DNA of 35,024 nucleotides from an uncultured bacterium. Its GTDB lineage: Bacteria; Bacillota; Clostridia; Oscillospirales; Oscillospiraceae. Position 1 is the stretch's first letter; each line of letters begins with the position of its first letter. The notes under the pieces were generated by a model. That model was not told the DNA's origin, searched no databases, and saw only the letters and a program-made list of their open reading frames with translations. The position numbers and the translations under genes were made by a program. Shown piece by piece: positions 31,600 through 35,024 of this stretch. The DNA is taken from contig CAMTMC010000030.1 in the NCBI GenBank assembly GCA_947073515.1, positions 1-35,024 on the forward strand. Reading direction: 5' to 3'.

Positions 31600-32919
31600 A
31601 TGCCAACCCCGCTCTATGACGCGCTGAAGCAGTACGCCGCCGCCCGGCCTTTGCGCTTCCATATGCCGGGCCACAAGGGGGCTTTCCTGCCCGCCCCGGA
31701 GCTGGCCCCCCTGGCCCCTCTGGATGTGACAGAGATCCCCCCCACCGGCAACCTGTATGAGGTGGGGGAGCCCTTTGACTCCGCCCAGGGCCTGTGGGCG
31801 GAGGTATTCGGCTTTGCGACCTGCCAGTTCCTCACCGGCGGCTCCACCATGGGCATCCACACCGCCTTGGCCCTGTGCTGCAAGCCGGGGGAGAAGGTGC
31901 TGCTGGACCGGAACTGTCACCGGGCGGCCTTTAACGCCCTGGCCCTGCTGGACCTGGAGCCGGTATATCTGGAGCGCCCCTGGCTGGAATCGGAGAATCT
32001 GATCGGCCCCATTTCTCCCGATGCTGTGGAGAAAATGCTGAACCTCCATCGGGATCTGAAAACAATTTATATTACTTCCCCTACATATGCCGGAGTGTTG
32101 TCGGATATCCCCCAGATTGGCCGGATGATACACGCCCGTGGTGGAAAACTTTTTGTAGACGGCGCCCACGGCGCTCACCTGCCCTTCCTGGGTGTGGACG
32201 CCTTCCAGGGGGCGGACGCGGTGGTGGTCAGCGCCCACAAGACCCTCCCGGCCATGGGGCAGAGCGCCCTGCTGTTCGCCAACGGTTTTGACCCGGCCAT
32301 GGTACGGCGCAGGGCCAGTGTCTACGGCAGCTCCAGCCCCTCCTACCCCATGATGGCCTCCATGGATCTGGCCCGTCAGTGGCTGCTGGACAGGGGAGCG
32401 GAGGCCTACCGTCAGACCGCCGCCCAGGTGGCCCGCCTGCGGGAGGACTACCCCTCCCTCAGCCGGCCGGACCTGTTTTTAGATCCCACCCGCTTCACCC
32501 TCAGTGTCCAGGATGGCCCGGCTTTCACCCGTGCCCTGGAGGAGATGAATATTTTCCCGGAGATGGAGGACGGGGGCCATGTGGTGTTCATCTGCACCGC
32601 CCAGGACCGGGAGGAGGACTTCTCCCAGCTGAGGGCGGCGCTGGATCAGCTTCAAGATGGGCTGGGCCCCTGCCCGCCCATCCCGGCCCCGCCTCTGCCG
32701 GAGCGGGGGCTCTCCCCTCGGGCGGCCCTCTTTGGGGACAGTATTCCCCGGCCCCTGGAGGACTGCCAGGGTGAGATCTCGGCGGGACAGATCGCCCCTT
32801 ATCCTCCCGGTGTGCCGGTGGTGGCCCCCGGGGAGGTCATTGGAAAAAAAGAACTTTCCTATTTGCGGAAAATAGGGTATAATATGAGGTCAGAAGCCCG
32901 TGTGATCCTCCCTAGGTAA
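31600..32919 (+). CDS. Orn/Lys/Arg decarboxylase-family PLP enzyme (YaaO/SpeA-like)
   Basis: A 439-residue fold-type I PLP enzyme. Visible residues are the entry RFHMPGHKGAF, GGSTMGIHTAL for the phosphate, H107 in DRNCHRAAFNA that stacks on PLP, D187 and H190 in FVDGAHGAHL, and K214 in VVSAHKTLPAMGQSALL for the Schiff base. It lacks the N-terminal wing domain of large inducible decarboxylases, as in YaaO and short SpeA. The C-terminal domain is retained (ISAGQIAPYPPGVPVVAPGE). The substrate among arginine, lysine and ornithine cannot be told from sequence. In Bacillus yaaO lies near tmk-holB-yaaT, as here. Confidence 0.93.
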   Translation: MPTPLYDALKQYAAARPLRFHMPGHKGAFLPAPELAPLAPLDVTEIPPTGNLYEVGEPFDSAQGLWAEVFGFATCQFLTGGSTMGIHTALALCCKPGEKVLLDRNCHRAAFNALALLDLEPVYLERPWLESENLIGPISPDAVEKMLNLHRDLKTIYITSPTYAGVLSDIPQIGRMIHARGGKLFVDGAHGAHLPFLGVDAFQGADAVVVSAHKTLPAMGQSALLFANGFDPAMVRRRASVYGSSSPSYPMMASMDLARQWLLDRGAEAYRQTAAQVARLREDYPSLSRPDLFLDPTRFTLSVQDGPAFTRALEEMNIFPEMEDGGHVVFICTAQDREEDFSQLRAALDQLQDGLGPCPPIPAPPLPERGLSPRAALFGDSIPRPLEDCQGEISAGQIAPYPPGVPVVAPGEVIGKKELSYLRKIGYNMRSEARVILPR

Positions 32920-32950
32920 AATTTCCGGCTAAAACCTGGGAATTTTCCCC
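32918..32950 (+). terminator. Possible weak terminator after the decarboxylase gene
   Basis: AAAATTTCC (32918-32926) pairs with GGGAATTTT (32938-32946) with one G-T pair; only CCCC follows. Read-through into holB is likely. Confidence 0.35.
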
Positions 32951-33015
32951 GAGGAGCCCGGATCTGTAGAATCAAACATCATCCGCCCGGCGAGGGCGAG
33001 GAATTGAGGCATTTG

Positions 33016-33942
33016 ATGGAACTTTCAGCCCTGGCAGGCAACAGCCGTGTCAAAGATCAGCTCTCCCGCCGGACGGGGGGCCGGGAGCTGTCCCACGCCT
33101 ATATTATCTCCGGTCCCAGCGGCTCCGGCCGGCATACCCTGGCCCGGCTGCTGGCCGCCGGGATGCTGTGTACCGGGGCAGGAGAGGCGCCCTGCGGGAT
33201 CTGCGTCCCCTGTAAGAAAGCCCGCCGGAACCTTCACCCGGATATGATCACCATCACCGGCCCCGGGGAGAATAAACCCATCACGGTGGATCAGGTTCGA
33301 TCCCTCCGGGCTGACGCCTATATCCGTCCCAACGAGGGGGAGCGGAAGGTCTATCTGCTGGAGCGGGCGGACCAGATGAACCAGTCCGCCCAGAACGCCA
33401 TGCTGAAACTGCTGGAGGAGGGCCCCGGTTACGTGGCCTTTCTCCTGTTGGCTAACAACCCCGGCGGCCTGCTCCAGACGGTGCGCTCCCGGTGTGAGGA
33501 GCTGGCCATGGCCCCTCTCACCCCCCGGGAGTGTGAGAGCTGGCTGTCCGCCCGGTTCCCGGACAGGCCCCCGGAGGAGCTGCGGAGGGCCGCTCTGGAC
33601 TGCCAGGGCGTTTTAGGCCGGGCTCTGGAGCAGCTGGAGGCCGGGTCCGGCGTCCAGCTGGCCGTCCAGGCGGGCGCTCTGGCCGACGCCCTGGAGAGGG
33701 CCGGGGAGCTGGAGCTGTTTGAGGCGGCCATGGCGCTGGACAAGAGCGGCCGGGAGGAAGTGATTGCCCTGCTGGAGGGCCTGGAGAGCGAATTGGGGCG
33801 GCGGATGGCCTCCTCTCCCCGCCGGCAGCGGCTGTTCCGGGGGGTAGAGCTGGCGCGGACCCTCCGGGAAGCGGCCCAGCTCAACACCAACCCCGGCCAG
33901 CTGGCGGGCTGGTTGTGCGCCGGTATGTTTGACAAGGATTGA
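33016..33942 (+). CDS. holB: DNA polymerase III delta' subunit
   Basis: A 308-residue clamp-loader subunit. The AAA+ module has a degenerate P-loop GPSGSGRHT (Lys replaced by Arg), a zinc-binding cysteine set (LC, CGICVPC), NAMLKLLEEGP and the SRC motif in VRSRCEEL. The C-terminal half is a helical collar domain. It works with DnaX and delta to load the DnaN clamp. ATG 33016 has GAGG 6 bases upstream; TTG 33004 is an alternative. It is followed by ricT, as in Bacillus, but tmk and its usual neighbours are absent. Confidence 0.92.
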   Translation: MELSALAGNSRVKDQLSRRTGGRELSHAYIISGPSGSGRHTLARLLAAGMLCTGAGEAPCGICVPCKKARRNLHPDMITITGPGENKPITVDQVRSLRADAYIRPNEGERKVYLLERADQMNQSAQNAMLKLLEEGPGYVAFLLLANNPGGLLQTVRSRCEELAMAPLTPRECESWLSARFPDRPPEELRRAALDCQGVLGRALEQLEAGSGVQLAVQAGALADALERAGELELFEAAMALDKSGREEVIALLEGLESELGRRMASSPRRQRLFRGVELARTLREAAQLNTNPGQLAGWLCAGMFDKD

Positions 33943-33998
33943 AAAGCCGAACCCCGTATTGGTCCTCTTTCGGTTTTCAGATAGAAGGAGATTTCCCT

Positions 33999-35024
33999 AT
34001 GATTGAAATTATCAGCGTCCGCTTTAAAAATGGCGGAAAACAATACTACTTCAACCCCAACGGCATGGAATTCCAGCCAGGGGACGGGGTGATTGTAGAG
34101 ACTTCCCGGGGGGCGGAGTACGCCCTGTGTACCCAGGGCAATACCCCCATCGACGAGATGGAGCTCACCGCTCCCCTGCGCCCGGTGGTCCGGGCCGCCA
34201 CTCCCGAGGATTTGAAGGCCATGGAGGGCAACGCAGAGCGGGAGAAGAAGGCGTTCGCCATCTGCCAGCGGAAGATCGCTGATCACGGGTTGGATATGAA
34301 GCTGATCAGCGCTGAGTACAGCTTTGACGGGACAAAGGCGCTGTTCTTCTTCACCTCCGAGGGGCGTGTGGACTTCCGTGCTCTGGTGAAGGATTTGGCC
34401 AGCACCATCCACGCCCGGATTGAGCTGCGGCAGATCGGCGTCCGGGACGCTGCCAAGATGCTGGGCGGCCTGGGGATCTGCGGAAAACCCTTCTGCTGCT
34501 CCCAGTTCCTGGACGAGTTCCAGCCGGTGTCCATCAAAATGGCCAAGACCCAGAACCTGTCCCTGAACCCCACCAAGATCTCCGGCACCTGCGGGCGGCT
34601 GATGTGCTGTCTGAAATATGAGCAGGAGGCCTATGAGGATCTGGTGAAGCACGCCCCCAAGCAGGAGTCCTTTGTGGAGACCCCCGATGGGGCAGGCACT
34701 GTTTCCAGCGTGAATCTCCTCCGTGAGACTGTCCAAGTCCGGCTGGAGTCCGCCCCGGAGACCCCTAAGTGTTACCACAACTGCGAGCTGTGCGTCATCC
34801 GCAGCGGCAAGGGCAAGCGGCCCGAGGGATACGTGGAGCCCCCCCTGTCCGAGCTGGCTAAGCTGCGCCGCCAGACGGAGGAGGACTCCGCCCCCCTGAA
34901 TGAGGAGTCCGCCCTGTCCGCCGCCCTGGAGGCCGCCTTCCCCAGCCGGGAGGGCCGGGACCCGGAGCAGCCCCGCCAGCCCCAGGAGGAGGACCGGCAG
35001 CGGCCGGGCCGGCGGAACAACCGC
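33999..35024 (+). CDS. ricT: PSP1-domain protein RicT (YaaT), 3' end beyond window
   Basis: An open frame of 342 codons from ATG 33999 to the last base, with no stop. AAGGAG lies about 8 bases upstream. The PSP1 domain covers about residues 1-220: IISVRFKNGGKQYYF, GDGVIVETSRG, DFRALVKDLA and RIELRQIGVRDAAKMLGGLGICG. The cysteine sets GICGKPFCC and GTCGRLMCCLKYE are conserved in RicT, which with RicA and RicF forms a complex containing iron-sulfur clusters that affects RNase Y and sporulation in Bacillus. The tail past about residue 275 is Pro/Glu/Arg-rich and probably disordered. Confidence 0.95.
   Translation, partial: MIEIISVRFKNGGKQYYFNPNGMEFQPGDGVIVETSRGAEYALCTQGNTPIDEMELTAPLRPVVRAATPEDLKAMEGNAEREKKAFAICQRKIADHGLDMKLISAEYSFDGTKALFFFTSEGRVDFRALVKDLASTIHARIELRQIGVRDAAKMLGGLGICGKPFCCSQFLDEFQPVSIKMAKTQNLSLNPTKISGTCGRLMCCLKYEQEAYEDLVKHAPKQESFVETPDGAGTVSSVNLLRETVQVRLESAPETPKCYHNCELCVIRSGKGKRPEGYVEPPLSELAKLRRQTEEDSAPLNEESALSAALEAAFPSREGRDPEQPRQPQEEDRQRPGRRNNR

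Overview
The window is the replication-origin neighbourhood of a GC-rich clostridial chromosome, most likely an Oscillospiraceae gut anaerobe (Flavonifractor / Lawsonibacter / Pseudoflavonifractor type). This rests on strong GC3 bias, Firmicutes gene order around dnaA, a T-box in front of glyS, rubrerythrin, AGGAGG-type ribosome binding sites and consensus sigma-A promoters. No genus was assigned by alignment.

Origin (about 20.9-35.0 kb). Leftward from dnaA lie dnaA, dnaN, yaaA (S4), recF, remB, gyrB, a guest DUF1349-like gene and gyrA, all on the minus strand. Rightward lie rpmH, rnpA, yidD, yidC and jag/khpB on the plus strand, then an Orn/Lys/Arg decarboxylase-family gene, holB and ricT (running off the end). 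Genes diverge from the dnaA/rpmH gap, as expected for leading-strand genes leaving oriC. DnaA-box-like nonamers sit in both the dnaN-dnaA and dnaA-rpmH gaps. The recF 3' end carries a striking scar: a second copy of its last coding segment lies 124 bp downstream, separated by a palindrome-rich spacer.

Left housekeeping region (about 4.0-20.2 kb). It holds pncB, secG, a small single-TM protein, a LysM-G5-M23 cell-wall peptidase, glyS with a T-box leader, an operon of a membrane-anchored XRE regulator with two exported proteins (its promoter carries CATCC repeats on an 11-bp period), a MoxR/VWA pair, a DUF6442-like membrane protein with an XRE partner, rnhA preceded by a highly structured non-coding region, a DIP1984-family protein, a DUF3829-like lipoprotein and gyrA.

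Accessory-looking left end (about 0.95-3.8 kb). After the 3' end of typA and a PEBP-family gene come two tandem modules, each an XRE regulator divergent from a very small ribbon-helix-helix-like protein. The two small proteins are clear paralogues, while the two XRE regulators belong to different subgroups and face different palindromic operators. Downstream are rubrerythrin, a Tdi1-like (GAD-like/DUF1851) immunity-type protein and a small two-TM protein, mostly of lower GC than the surroundings.

The best candidates for something undescribed are the paired XRE/RHH modules, the 11-bp phased operator array of the membrane-XRE operon, the recF tail replacement scar, the structured region upstream of rnhA and a dispersed family of T/A-rich hairpins. 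No searches or folding programs were run; names rest on recognisable motifs and synteny.
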